From: Eshraghiella sp964441705
Lineage (GTDB): Bacteria; Bacillota; Clostridia; Lachnospirales; Lachnospiraceae
Reading direction: 5' to 3'
Assembly: GCA_964441705.1 (NCBI GenBank)
Contig: CAYTWF010000016.1
Coordinates: forward strand, 1 to 46,135
DNA: 46,135 bases
The translations under genes were made by a program, and so were the position numbers. Shown piece by piece: positions 22,194 through 30,342 of the stretch. The notes under the pieces were generated by a model, which did no database searches, was not told the origin of the DNA, and saw only the letters and a list, made by a program, of their open reading frames with translations. Each line of letters starts with the position of its first letter. The stretch's first letter is position 1.

Positions 22194-23778
22194 ATTAGTA
22201 AAATATATACTTGTCATTATACTGTTCTGTACAATGGCAGGTCAGGTGTCTGTGTGGGGAAGTACTGATACTTCTGTAACAGACACCGTCAATTCAATTA
22301 TTACGTATCAACAGAAGCAGGCTGCTGCCACGAGTTCTCAGGAGTTCGTTGACAACGGCCTTGTTCCTTATGCAGGAGTATCTCCTACTGAATGGATGGT
22401 TATTGACCTGGTGCAGCATAATGTTCAGGCTGACTATAGCGGATATGTAGAGGCTGCAAAGAATTATGCAGCAACCTTCAAATACATGAAAGCAACGGAT
22501 TATGAAAGAATAGCAATGGCTTTTTCCTGCCTGAATGTGGAAAAGGAATGGATAGAAAAGGTTATTAATGAACAGACCGGAAGCTTTGGAATAATGAGCT
22601 ATATATATGGTCTTATGCTTATTAACAGCCGTGATTATGACTGTGAAATTACAGGTGAAGACACAGCAAGGGCTCTTATAGAGCAGCAGAATGAGGATGG
22701 TGGCTGGTCACTTTCCGGGCAGTATTCAGATGCGGATGTGACAGCAATGGCATTACAGGCACTGGCTATATATTATCCTGTGTACAGTACACAGATTGAT
22801 AAGGCAGTACAATGTCTGTCAGTGATGCAAAAGGCTTCTGCCGGATATGCAAGCATGGGAGTTGAAAACGTTGAAAGCTCTGCACAGGTGCTGATGGCAC
22901 TTTGTGCTTTACACATAGATTATAGAACTGATACAAGATTTATCAAAAATGGCACCAATCTTCTTGACGCTATTATGGAATATTCCTGTGGAGATGGGGG
23001 CTTTGCCCATACCATGGGCGGCACAGGCAATGGGATGGCAACCTCACAGGTGCTGCAGGCAATGGTATGTCTTGAATATTATGAGAACAATGGAATATTT
23101 ATATATAATTTTGGTAAAAAAATGGAGAACATTAAGGTGGAGCCTGTAGAACCACCTTCTGAAGCTGCGAGTACTATCGCTGCAGAGACTGAAACAACAG
23201 AAGAAATAGAGAGTGCTGTTGTTACTTCCGAGACCTCCAATATAAATGGGAAGACTATTAAGCTTATTATTCTTGCAGTGGTTATTATTTTTGCAGTAAT
23301 ACTAATAGCTGTTATGATTGTAAGACATAGATGGTCGCCTGTCAGAGCAATCATTATTGTTGCAGCTGCTGCCAGTCTGTGCTGCTATTTTGGACTGTCA
23401 GATATTAAGACGAGAGCCGAGCATTACAGTGATGCAAAGGATGAAGGAGAATATATCACCTATATATCCATAAAGGGATATGACGGTATGATTCTTGATA
23501 AATGCCAGGTAAGGATAGATGAGGGAGAGAGCGTCTTTGAACAGCTGTATGAAACAGCAGCAAGATATGAGCTTAATCTAGATTATACCGGAAATGAAAT
23601 GCTGGGTAATATATATATCAGGGGAATAGACGGACTTAATGAATTTGATTATGGCTCAATGTCCGGGTGGACCTACTGTGTGAATACGCAGTTCCCACAG
23701 ACCTCAGCGGCAGCCTGCAGACTTAATTCCGGAGATTATGTAGAATGGATTTATACGGAAGGGGAGGTAAAGCAGTGA
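22183..23778 (+). CDS. Intrinsic-factor-like membrane protein (alpha/alpha barrel + DUF4430)
   Basis: 531 residues, overlapping the previous gene by 11 bases. Signal peptide or N-terminal helix (about 5-25). Residues about 30-305 form prenyltransferase/terpene-cyclase-like alpha/alpha repeats with QNEDGGWSLSGQYSDAD and CGDGGFAHTMGG. A Glu/Thr-rich linker follows, then a membrane hairpin (about 359-380 and 388-403) joined by RHRWSPVR, then a DUF4430 domain (about 424-527) with YITYISIKGYDG and MSGWTYCVNTQFP. This order, barrel then beta domain, is that of mammalian intrinsic factor and transcobalamin, which clasp B12 between the two. Both domains would lie outside, tethered by the hairpin. Function is inferred from this and from the riboswitch. 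Confidence 0.75.
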   Translation: MKNKLVKYILVIILFCTMAGQVSVWGSTDTSVTDTVNSIITYQQKQAAATSSQEFVDNGLVPYAGVSPTEWMVIDLVQHNVQADYSGYVEAAKNYAATFKYMKATDYERIAMAFSCLNVEKEWIEKVINEQTGSFGIMSYIYGLMLINSRDYDCEITGEDTARALIEQQNEDGGWSLSGQYSDADVTAMALQALAIYYPVYSTQIDKAVQCLSVMQKASAGYASMGVENVESSAQVLMALCALHIDYRTDTRFIKNGTNLLDAIMEYSCGDGGFAHTMGGTGNGMATSQVLQAMVCLEYYENNGIFIYNFGKKMENIKVEPVEPPSEAASTIAAETETTEEIESAVVTSETSNINGKTIKLIILAVVIIFAVILIAVMIVRHRWSPVRAIIIVAAAASLCCYFGLSDIKTRAEHYSDAKDEGEYITYISIKGYDGMILDKCQVRIDEGESVFEQLYETAARYELNLDYTGNEMLGNIYIRGIDGLNEFDYGSMSGWTYCVNTQFPQTSAAACRLNSGDYVEWIYTEGEVKQ

Positions 23779-24563
23779 GAAGCTTTGAAGACCACCATCC
23801 ATTGGTGAAGGCAGTATATTTTCTTGCAGTTCTTATTCCTGTAATGTTCGTGATGAATCCGGTAACGACAGGAATTGCGTGGATAATCGGAATTCTCTGG
23901 ATAGTACAGAGACGCAGAAGCTTTCCAACAGCCATTGCTGTAACAGGAATTGCCATTACCGTGGCTATGACAGTAATCAATCCGCTGGTGTCCCATACCG
24001 GTGTAACAGAGCTGTTTTTTATTAATGGAAGAGCCATAACACTTGAGGCGGTTAGATATGGTATGACAAGTGGAATTATGATGGCAGCTGCATTTGTGTG
24101 GTTTGCTTCAATGTCAGATATTCTAACAGGAAGCGCAATTATGGAGCTGTTTTTGCATATGCCTAAGCTTGGCCTTTTAATGTCCATGATTCTAAGACTT
24201 ATACCGATGTATATTAAAAGATATGAAACAGTGGAGAAAACGGTGCAGCTTAATGAGGAGACTTGTGGTAAAAAATCCCAGGCTGTGAAGATATCATCAG
24301 CTGTATTTTCATGGGCATTGGAAAATTCAATGGATATGGCAGATTCCATGACAATGCGTGGGTATTCCGGGAAAAAAAGACTGCGAACCTGGCGCTTTAG
24401 AAGACGGGATGGAATAATGCTTATAGTAATTGCCGGGGTTAATCTTATGTATTTTGCAGGGCATTATGGGATTATGGCGGCCCAGCTTATAACCTGCCTT
24501 CTTCCATTAATCTACAGGGCAAAGGAGCGTGTGAAATGGATAATTTATTCCTTGAAAAATTAA
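23775..24563 (+). CDS. ECF transporter transmembrane protein (EcfT/CbiQ family)
   Basis: 262 residues from GTG 23775, which overlaps the preceding TGA (GTGA) and follows GGGGAGG at good spacing; an ATG at 23745 has none. It has five or six hydrophobic helices. The cytoplasmic coupling region includes LRLIPMYIKRYETVEKTVQ and, typical for EcfT, an Ala-Arg-Gly-like motif region (MADSMTMRGYSGKKRLRTW) that contacts the ATPases. It couples ATP hydrolysis to toppling of the S component in the membrane. It overlaps the next gene by 28 bases. Confidence 0.85.
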   Translation: MRSFEDHHPLVKAVYFLAVLIPVMFVMNPVTTGIAWIIGILWIVQRRRSFPTAIAVTGIAITVAMTVINPLVSHTGVTELFFINGRAITLEAVRYGMTSGIMMAAAFVWFASMSDILTGSAIMELFLHMPKLGLLMSMILRLIPMYIKRYETVEKTVQLNEETCGKKSQAVKISSAVFSWALENSMDMADSMTMRGYSGKKRLRTWRFRRRDGIMLIVIAGVNLMYFAGHYGIMAAQLITCLLPLIYRAKERVKWIIYSLKN

Positions 24564-25915
24564 GTATTAATAAAGGCGAACTTGTTCTTGTATGTGGAAG
24601 GACAGGCTGCGGCAAAACAACACTGCAAAAGCAGATGAAAAAGGATGCCGGTCAGAGTGCCGGTTATGTTATGCAAAATCCTGACAATCAGATTGTATGT
24701 GATGAGGTATGTCAGGAGCTGGCGTTTGGGCTGGTTAATTCAGGAATGGACGAGAACAGTACAAGGGCGAGAATTGCAGAGACTGCATCATATTTTGGCA
24801 TAACCAGGTGGCTTCACCGCAGCACCGATACATTATCAGGAGGAGAAAAGCAGATACTTAATCTGGCTGCGGTTATGGCCCAGAAGCCGGAGCTGTTGCT
24901 TCTTGATGAGCCAACAGCTATGCTTGACCCTGTAATGGCTGAAAGACTTTTAGACCTGGTCATTAATCTGAATCGTGATTATGGTATAACAGTAGTTATT
25001 TCAGAGCATAGACCGGAAATCCTTTTTGGGAGAGCAGATAAGGTGCTTCTCATTGAAAAGGGTGAGAGGCTGTGCATGGAGCCGGACCGGATGGCTGAAT
25101 ATATGGGGCAAAACAATGAACTGTCCTGGATGCTGCCGTCAGCGGCAAGAATTTTTTCAGGATATACACCTGTTCCTGTAAGCATTAATCAGGGAATCAG
25201 AGCAGCCGCCAGACTTGCAGATATTAATTACAGAGAACCGGAGATACATGAAAACAAAAATGACGTGGCACTTGAACTGAAAAAGATTACCTTTACCTAT
25301 AAACGCCAGCTTCAGCCGGTTATCAGGGATATGGAGCTAAAGGTGTGTAAGGGCGAGGTATATGCGCTTCTTGGAGAGAACGGGTCAGGAAAGACAACTG
25401 CGGCATACCTGGCAGCCGGAACTCTTAAGCCCTATGAAGGCCGTGTTGTGAGAAAGGGAAGCACAGCAATGCTTATGCAGGATGTAACCTGTCATTTTCT
25501 GGAGGATGAGCTTACAGGAAGATTTGAGGGCAGAAATCCCTATGATTTAAGTGGCGGGGAACAGCAGCTGGCCGCACTTGATATTGTAATGAAAAATAAT
25601 CCGGATATACTTATTCTTGATGAACCAACCAAGGGTCTTGATGCTATAGAAAAGAATAAATTTGTTAATGAGATTAGACGGTTGTCTGAGAGTGGAATTG
25701 CTGTGCTCATGGTAACACATGATGTGGAGCTGGCAGCAATGTCAGCAGATGTTATGGCAATTATGTATGACGGTGGCATTGTTAATGAGGGAACACCTCA
25801 TGAATTTATGAAAAATAATATGTTCTATACAACAGCAGCTGCAAGGATTTTTAAGAATATTGCTGATGTATGTACAGTTGAAGAGGCGCAGAGGCTTACA
25901 GGAGAATGCAAGTGA
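24536..25915 (+). CDS. ECF transporter double ATPase (fused EcfA)
   Basis: 459 residues from ATG 24536 (AAAGGAG upstream). Two ABC domains are fused in one chain: GRTGCGKTT with TLSGGEKQILNLA and LLLLDEPTAMLDP, then GENGSGKTT with DLSGGEQQLAALD and ILILDEPTKGLD. His switch residues lie in ISEHRPE and VTHDVE. Usual EcfA and EcfA' are separate genes; a fused form is also known (for example CbrU- or YkoD-like). It powers the transporter from the cytoplasmic face. No extra domain is present. Confidence 0.9.
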   Translation: MDNLFLEKLSINKGELVLVCGRTGCGKTTLQKQMKKDAGQSAGYVMQNPDNQIVCDEVCQELAFGLVNSGMDENSTRARIAETASYFGITRWLHRSTDTLSGGEKQILNLAAVMAQKPELLLLDEPTAMLDPVMAERLLDLVINLNRDYGITVVISEHRPEILFGRADKVLLIEKGERLCMEPDRMAEYMGQNNELSWMLPSAARIFSGYTPVPVSINQGIRAAARLADINYREPEIHENKNDVALELKKITFTYKRQLQPVIRDMELKVCKGEVYALLGENGSGKTTAAYLAAGTLKPYEGRVVRKGSTAMLMQDVTCHFLEDELTGRFEGRNPYDLSGGEQQLAALDIVMKNNPDILILDEPTKGLDAIEKNKFVNEIRRLSESGIAVLMVTHDVELAAMSADVMAIMYDGGIVNEGTPHEFMKNNMFYTTAAARIFKNIADVCTVEEAQRLTGECK

Positions 25916-26508
25916 AGACAACTGCTTTAATAATTGTAATTGCAGTAACGGTTCTATGTTCAATACTGCTGATAATATACGAGAAAAAGAATACAGATGT
26001 TAAAATACTTGTACTCATTGCAGTTATGACTGCAATGTCCGTTGCAGGCCGCATTGTGTTTGCAGCGCTGCCTGGATTTAAGCCTGTTACGGCAATAATA
26101 GTTATAACAGGAATCTATCTGGGACAGGAGGCAGGCTTTTTTTGTGGTGCCCTTACAGCTCTTATAACTAACTGCTATTTTGGACAGGGACCATGGACTC
26201 CATTTCAGATGCTTATATGGGGCATGATTGGAATAGGAGCCGGACTTATTGGCAGAAGGCTTAGGAATGACAGGCTTTTGCTTATTGTGTATGGGGTTGG
26301 GGCAGGCATTATTTTTTCACTTCTTATGGATGTATACACTGTTATCTGGACCTTTGGAGGATGGAAATGGAGTATGTATCTTACAGCAGTAGGCGCGGCT
26401 GTTCCGTATACAATAATATATGCCGTTTCCAATGTTGTTTTTTTGCTTGCACTTACAGGTCCAATGGGAAAAAAGCTTGAGAGAATAGAGAAAAGAAATA
26501 AGGCGTAA
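25912..26508 (+). CDS. ECF transporter S component, putative cobalamin-specific
   Basis: 198 residues from GTG 25912. It overlaps the ATPase stop as GTGA and has GGAG 7 bases upstream; the ATG at 25906 is too close to that site. About six membrane helices. The stretch AGRIVFAALPGFKPVTAIIVITGIYLG and GALTALITNCYFGQGPWTPFQMLIWG fits the CbrT-type S components annotated for cobalamin. Substrate assignment rests on the upstream cobalamin riboswitch and the DUF4430 proteins. Other vitamins cannot be excluded by sequence reading. It is the last gene of the five-gene operon. Confidence 0.8.
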   Translation: MKTTALIIVIAVTVLCSILLIIYEKKNTDVKILVLIAVMTAMSVAGRIVFAALPGFKPVTAIIVITGIYLGQEAGFFCGALTALITNCYFGQGPWTPFQMLIWGMIGIGAGLIGRRLRNDRLLLIVYGVGAGIIFSLLMDVYTVIWTFGGWKWSMYLTAVGAAVPYTIIYAVSNVVFLLALTGPMGKKLERIEKRNKA

Positions 26509-26538
26509 TTAATGTTAAAAAAATTAGTAGCATAATTC

Positions 26539-26568
26539 TTGACATAATATACCCCTAGGGGGTATAAT
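26539..26568 (+). promoter_or_regulatory. Copper-responsive promoter with CsoR operator
   Basis: TTGACA (26539-26544), an 18-base spacer and TATAAT (26563-26568). The spacer and -10 hold the near-perfect dyad TATACCCCTAGGGGGTATA (from about 26548). Such C/G-tract dyads flanked by TAT/ATA are typical CsoR-family operators. Bound repressor would cover the polymerase site until Cu(I) releases it. Confidence 0.85.
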
Positions 26569-26596
26569 GACCCTGCAATAAGGAGGTATGAATATT

Positions 26597-26920
26597 ATGA
26601 GCTGTAACTGCAATAATGATAATGAAGATAATCTGATGCCAGTAAAGCACAAGGACAGAAGCGAGGTTCAGAAAAAGACTTTGACAACCCGTCTTAGAAG
26701 AATTGAGGGGCAGGTCAGAGGCGTAGAAGCAATGGTTGAGGATAACAGATACTGTGTAGATATTCTTACTCAGGTGTCTGCAATTCAGGCTGCACTTAAC
26801 AGCTTTAATAAGGAGCTTCTTGCCTGTCATGTAAGAACCTGCGTTGCTGAGGATATCAGAGCAGGCAATGATGAGGCCGTTAATGAGTTGTGTGAGCTTC
26901 TTAAGAAGCTTATGAAGTAA
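26597..26920 (+). CDS. csoR: CsoR-family copper-sensing repressor
   Basis: 107 residues from ATG 26597, ten bases after AAGGAGG; an ATG at 26588 is too close to it. The four-helix DUF156 fold starts LTTRLRRIEGQVRGVEAMVEDNRYCVDILTQ. The Cu(I) site is complete: C53, H78 and C82 in RYC and CHVRTC. The N-terminus carries an additional cysteine pair (MSCNCN) not needed for the family fold. It acts as a repressor of its own operon and copA through the dyad at about 26548-26566. Cu(I) binding releases DNA. The full Cys-His-Cys set argues for copper rather than formaldehyde (FrmR) or persulfide (CstR) sensing. Confidence 0.9.
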   Translation: MSCNCNNDNEDNLMPVKHKDRSEVQKKTLTTRLRRIEGQVRGVEAMVEDNRYCVDILTQVSAIQAALNSFNKELLACHVRTCVAEDIRAGNDEAVNELCELLKKLMK

Positions 26921-26929
26921 AGGAGAATT

Positions 26930-29452
26930 ATGAAAGAGAATTACGATATAACGGGAATGAGCTGCTCTGCCTGCTCCTCCCATGTACAGAAGAGTGTATC
27001 CGATGTAAAGGGAGTAGCCAATGCATCGGTTAATCTGCTTACTAACAGCATGAGTGTGGAATATGACGAGAAGCAGACTGGAACAGCTGACATTATAGCA
27101 GCCGTTACTAAGGCAGGCTACGGTGCCAGTGTTAAGGGTAAGTCAGTGGATAACAACAGTGTAGTGTCAGGTGCCAGAAAGGAATCTGGCAATATGAAGA
27201 CAAGACTTATCGTATCACTGATTTTCTGGATTCCACTTATGTATGTATCAATGGGTCATATGGTGTACGGGTGGCTGAGGATGGACATGCCATGGTTTAC
27301 CATGAATTATCTCCATGGTAATGCCAATGCGCTGACATATGCGTTTTTGCAGCTATTGCTCTTAATGCCGATTCTTTTTGCCAATCAGAAATATTTCCGT
27401 AATGGATTTATAACACTGGCACACAGAAGTCCCAATATGGACAGTCTTGTAGCTATGGGTGCAGGAGCAGCAATCGTTTATGGAATATATGCAATATTTC
27501 AGATTGGATATGGACTTGGACATGGAGTGGATACCCTTGTAACAAGATTTGCACATGACCTGTATTTTGAATCAGCAGGTACAATTCTTACACTGATTAC
27601 TGTTGGCAAATACCTGGAGGCCCGCTCCAAGGGCCGCACCAGTGAGGCGATTACAAGACTTATGAATCTTGCTCCTAAGACTGTAGCAGTGATAAGGGAT
27701 GGCATTGAACAGGTAATTCCTGTTGATAAGCTGGTGGCGGGTGATGAGTTTATAATCAGACCTGGTGAGTCAGTTGCAGTGGACGGTGTAATTATAGAGG
27801 GAGAATCCTCTTTTGATGAATCCGTAATTACAGGTGAAAGTATGCCAGTGGACAGACGGGCAGGGGATACAATTATATCTGCCTCAATTAACAGTGCAGG
27901 AACTGTCAGAGCAAGAGCAACCAAGGTTGGTGAAGATACTACCATTGCAAGTATCATCAGGCTTGTGGAGGAGGCATCTGCCAGCAAGGCTCCGATTGCC
28001 AGAATGGCAGATAGAATTGCAGGTGTATTTGTGCCCGTGGTTATTGTTATTGCAATAATAACAGCAATAGTGTGGCTTGCTACAGGTATGGGAGCTGAGG
28101 CAGCACTTTCTGCCGGCATCACTGTACTTGTTATATCCTGTCCATGTGCTCTTGGGCTTGCTACTCCTGTGGCAATAATGGTTGGAACCGGCAAGGGCGC
28201 AGAGAATGGAATACTAATTAAGTCAGGAGAGGCTCTTGAAAATGCCCATGATATAGATGTAATGGTTCTTGATAAGACAGGAACCATAACAGAGGGAAAA
28301 CCTCAGGTTACAGATGTTAAGGGCTATGGAATAGATGAAAAAGAGCTGCTGACCATCGCAGGCAGTCTTGAGCGGCTTAGTGAGCATCCATTGGCAGGTG
28401 CCATTGTCAATAGATGTGGCAGTGATAATATAGAGTATCGCAATGTGACTGAATTTAAGGCCATATTTGGGAAGGGAATTACAGGCATTATAGATGGAAT
28501 CAGATATCTGGCCGGTAATGAAGCACTTCTTAAAGAGAATGCTATTACAATTAATACTGAAGCAGCACAAAGGATTAAAGCCCTTGCAGCACAGGGTGCA
28601 ACTCCACTGATTTTTGCAGGAGAAAGTAACATAATAGGAATTATAGGAGTTGCAGATACAATTAAGCCATCAAGTGCCAGAGCAATAAGGGAGCTGCAAA
28701 AGGATGGAATTAAGGTAATTATGATGACTGGTGATAACCAGATAACTGCAGATGCAATTAAAGAACAGTCAGGAGTGGATGAAGTAATTGCGGGAGTTCT
28801 TCCGGATGGTAAGGAACAGCATGTTGCAAGACTTATGAGTGAAGGACATAAGGTGGCAATGGCTGGAGACGGAATTAATGATGCCCCTGCACTTACAAGA
28901 GCTGACGTAGGAATTGCTATAGGTGCAGGAACTGATGTGGCTATTGAAAGTGCTGATATTGTACTTATGAAAAGTGACCTCATGGACCTTGCCGGTGCTG
29001 TAAGACTTAGTCGTGCTGTAATCCGTAACATAAAAGAAAATCTTTTCTGGGCATTCTTCTATAATGTAATAGGAATCCCTATTGCCGCTGGAGTGCTTTA
29101 TCCAATATGGCAGATTAAGCTGAATCCAATGTTTGGAGCAGCAGCAATGAGCTTGAGCAGCATATTCGTTGTAAGTAACGCGTTAAGGCTTAAGAGAGTT
29201 AAGCTTAATGATAATAGAAGAAAAAGAAAGGTGATAAAGATGACAAAGACAATAGTAATTGAAGGAATGATGTGTGCACACTGCACAGGAAGAGTGCAGA
29301 AGGCACTTAGTGAATTAAATGGAGTAACAAAGGTTATAGTAAGTCTTGAGGATAAGAATGCCGTAGTTGAGGTAACGGAGAATGTAACTGATGCCATGCT
29401 TACCAAGACGGTAACAGATGCAGGCTATGAGGTTAAGGACATTCTTTATTAA
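26930..29452 (+). CDS. copA: Copper-exporting P1B-type ATPase with C-terminal chaperone domain
   Basis: 840 residues, nine bases after csoR. An N-terminal heavy-metal domain (GMSCSACSSHV), eight membrane helices, TGES actuator loop, SCPCALGLATP (Cu site), DKTGTITEGK phosphorylation loop, SEHPLAG nucleotide-binding motif and GDGINDAPAL hinge. It exports Cu(I) at the expense of ATP. Unusually, after the last helix a basic linker RRKRKVIKM leads into a second HMA domain (residues about 771-840, GMMCAHCTGRVQKAL) that closely resembles free CopZ. An internal AAAGGTG six bases before the ATG for Met771 suggests separate production of this domain. Confidence 0.93.
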   Translation: MKENYDITGMSCSACSSHVQKSVSDVKGVANASVNLLTNSMSVEYDEKQTGTADIIAAVTKAGYGASVKGKSVDNNSVVSGARKESGNMKTRLIVSLIFWIPLMYVSMGHMVYGWLRMDMPWFTMNYLHGNANALTYAFLQLLLLMPILFANQKYFRNGFITLAHRSPNMDSLVAMGAGAAIVYGIYAIFQIGYGLGHGVDTLVTRFAHDLYFESAGTILTLITVGKYLEARSKGRTSEAITRLMNLAPKTVAVIRDGIEQVIPVDKLVAGDEFIIRPGESVAVDGVIIEGESSFDESVITGESMPVDRRAGDTIISASINSAGTVRARATKVGEDTTIASIIRLVEEASASKAPIARMADRIAGVFVPVVIVIAIITAIVWLATGMGAEAALSAGITVLVISCPCALGLATPVAIMVGTGKGAENGILIKSGEALENAHDIDVMVLDKTGTITEGKPQVTDVKGYGIDEKELLTIAGSLERLSEHPLAGAIVNRCGSDNIEYRNVTEFKAIFGKGITGIIDGIRYLAGNEALLKENAITINTEAAQRIKALAAQGATPLIFAGESNIIGIIGVADTIKPSSARAIRELQKDGIKVIMMTGDNQITADAIKEQSGVDEVIAGVLPDGKEQHVARLMSEGHKVAMAGDGINDAPALTRADVGIAIGAGTDVAIESADIVLMKSDLMDLAGAVRLSRAVIRNIKENLFWAFFYNVIGIPIAAGVLYPIWQIKLNPMFGAAAMSLSSIFVVSNALRLKRVKLNDNRRKRKVIKMTKTIVIEGMMCAHCTGRVQKALSELNGVTKVIVSLEDKNAVVEVTENVTDAMLTKTVTDAGYEVKDILY
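29240..29452 (+). CDS. Internal in-frame start: CopZ-like copper chaperone
   Basis: 70 residues starting at ATG 29240 inside copA, same frame and same stop. AAAGGTG sits at 29227-29233, a suitable ribosome binding site. The product MTKTIVIEGMMCAHCTGRV has the MxCxxC Cu(I) motif and the length of CopZ. Whether it is made as a free protein, only as a CopA tail, or both is not decidable from sequence. The gene may have arisen by loss of the stop codon between copA and copZ. Confidence 0.45.
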   Translation: MTKTIVIEGMMCAHCTGRVQKALSELNGVTKVIVSLEDKNAVVEVTENVTDAMLTKTVTDAGYEVKDILY

Positions 29453-29537
29453 TAAAGTTTATAGTTTTTTAACTTTAAATGGCGGCATAAAAGTGGGATA
29501 ATTAACCTGTTGATAAAAATGTATTGGAGGAATATAG

Positions 29538-30263
29538 TTGGGAGAATTACCGGTAATTTATGAAGAGCCATTGAACTGGGAAAAGGTGCTGCTTTTATAC
29601 GAATCAGCACTTGAAGAGGTCAGAACCAGAATTAATGTTATTAACAAGGAATTTAAGCTTAATAATAATTATACACCTATTGAGCATATATCCTTTAGAA
29701 TCAAGTCAGTTAAAAGCATTCTGCGTAAGCTTTCGATTAATGGTTATGATGCTACGCTGGAGAATATAGTTAAGCACATTAATGATGTTGCAGGTATAAG
29801 GGTTATATGCTCCTTTACCTCTGATATATTTGATATTGCTGCATATATAATGAAGCAGGATGATATTAATGTGCTTAAGGTCAAGGATTATATCAATAAC
29901 CCTAAGGCTAATGGATATATGAGCTATCATATTATTGTGTCAGTGCCAGTGCATCTTGCAGAAAAGGTTGTATATACCAAGGTTGAGATACAGATTAGAA
30001 CAAGTGCCATGGATTTCTGGGCAAGTCTTGAACACAAGATATATTATAAGTATGATGGCAAAGCTCCTGACCATATAAGCCGTGAGCTTAAGGAATGTGC
30101 GGATATTGTTGCATTTCTTGATAGAAAGATGCTGTCGTTAAATGATGAGATTGCAGGGTATCGTCAACGGGATGAACAACAGACTGCACAGCCGGATGTT
30201 GTTAATGAGGTGGATATGGTAAGTGAATATCTGGGTGTAATTATGGAGGAAAATAACGGTTAG
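29538..30263 (+). CDS. Small alarmone synthetase, RelQ/RelP type
   Basis: 241 residues from TTG 29538 with TTGGAGG seven bases upstream. A RelA/SpoT-like synthetase domain alone: IEHISFRIKSVKSILRKL, DVAGIRVICSFTSDIF, VKDYINNPKANGYMSYHIIV and EIQIRT, followed by SLEHKIYYKYD. No hydrolase, TGS or ACT domains. It makes pppGpp or ppGpp from ATP and GTP or GDP in the cytoplasm. Expression rather than ribosome sensing usually controls these small enzymes. The rare TTG start may keep translation low. It is monocistronic as far as visible, with a separate promoter for the next gene. Confidence 0.9.
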   Translation: MGELPVIYEEPLNWEKVLLLYESALEEVRTRINVINKEFKLNNNYTPIEHISFRIKSVKSILRKLSINGYDATLENIVKHINDVAGIRVICSFTSDIFDIAAYIMKQDDINVLKVKDYINNPKANGYMSYHIIVSVPVHLAEKVVYTKVEIQIRTSAMDFWASLEHKIYYKYDGKAPDHISRELKECADIVAFLDRKMLSLNDEIAGYRQRDEQQTAQPDVVNEVDMVSEYLGVIMEENNG

Positions 30264-30280
30264 AAAATTCTAATTTGGTC

Positions 30281-30309
30281 TTGTTGCAGATTGGTTCCTA
30301 TGTTACAAT
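30281..30309 (+). promoter_or_regulatory. Promoter of TPR lipoprotein gene
   Basis: TTGTTG (30281-30286), a 17-base spacer, TACAAT (30304-30309) preceded by TGT. Transcription would start about 28 bases before the coding sequence and probably continues into hflX and the thymidylate genes. Confidence 0.65.
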
Positions 30310-30342
30310 TATACATATGTAAATTTTAGGAGATATAAGTCG

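Noticed and set aside
27499..29031. Long minus-strand ORFs opposite copA (262 and 235 codons)
   Set aside because: They are shadows of a strongly conserved plus-strand P-type ATPase, rich in Ser, Ala, Ile and Pro from the opposite strand.
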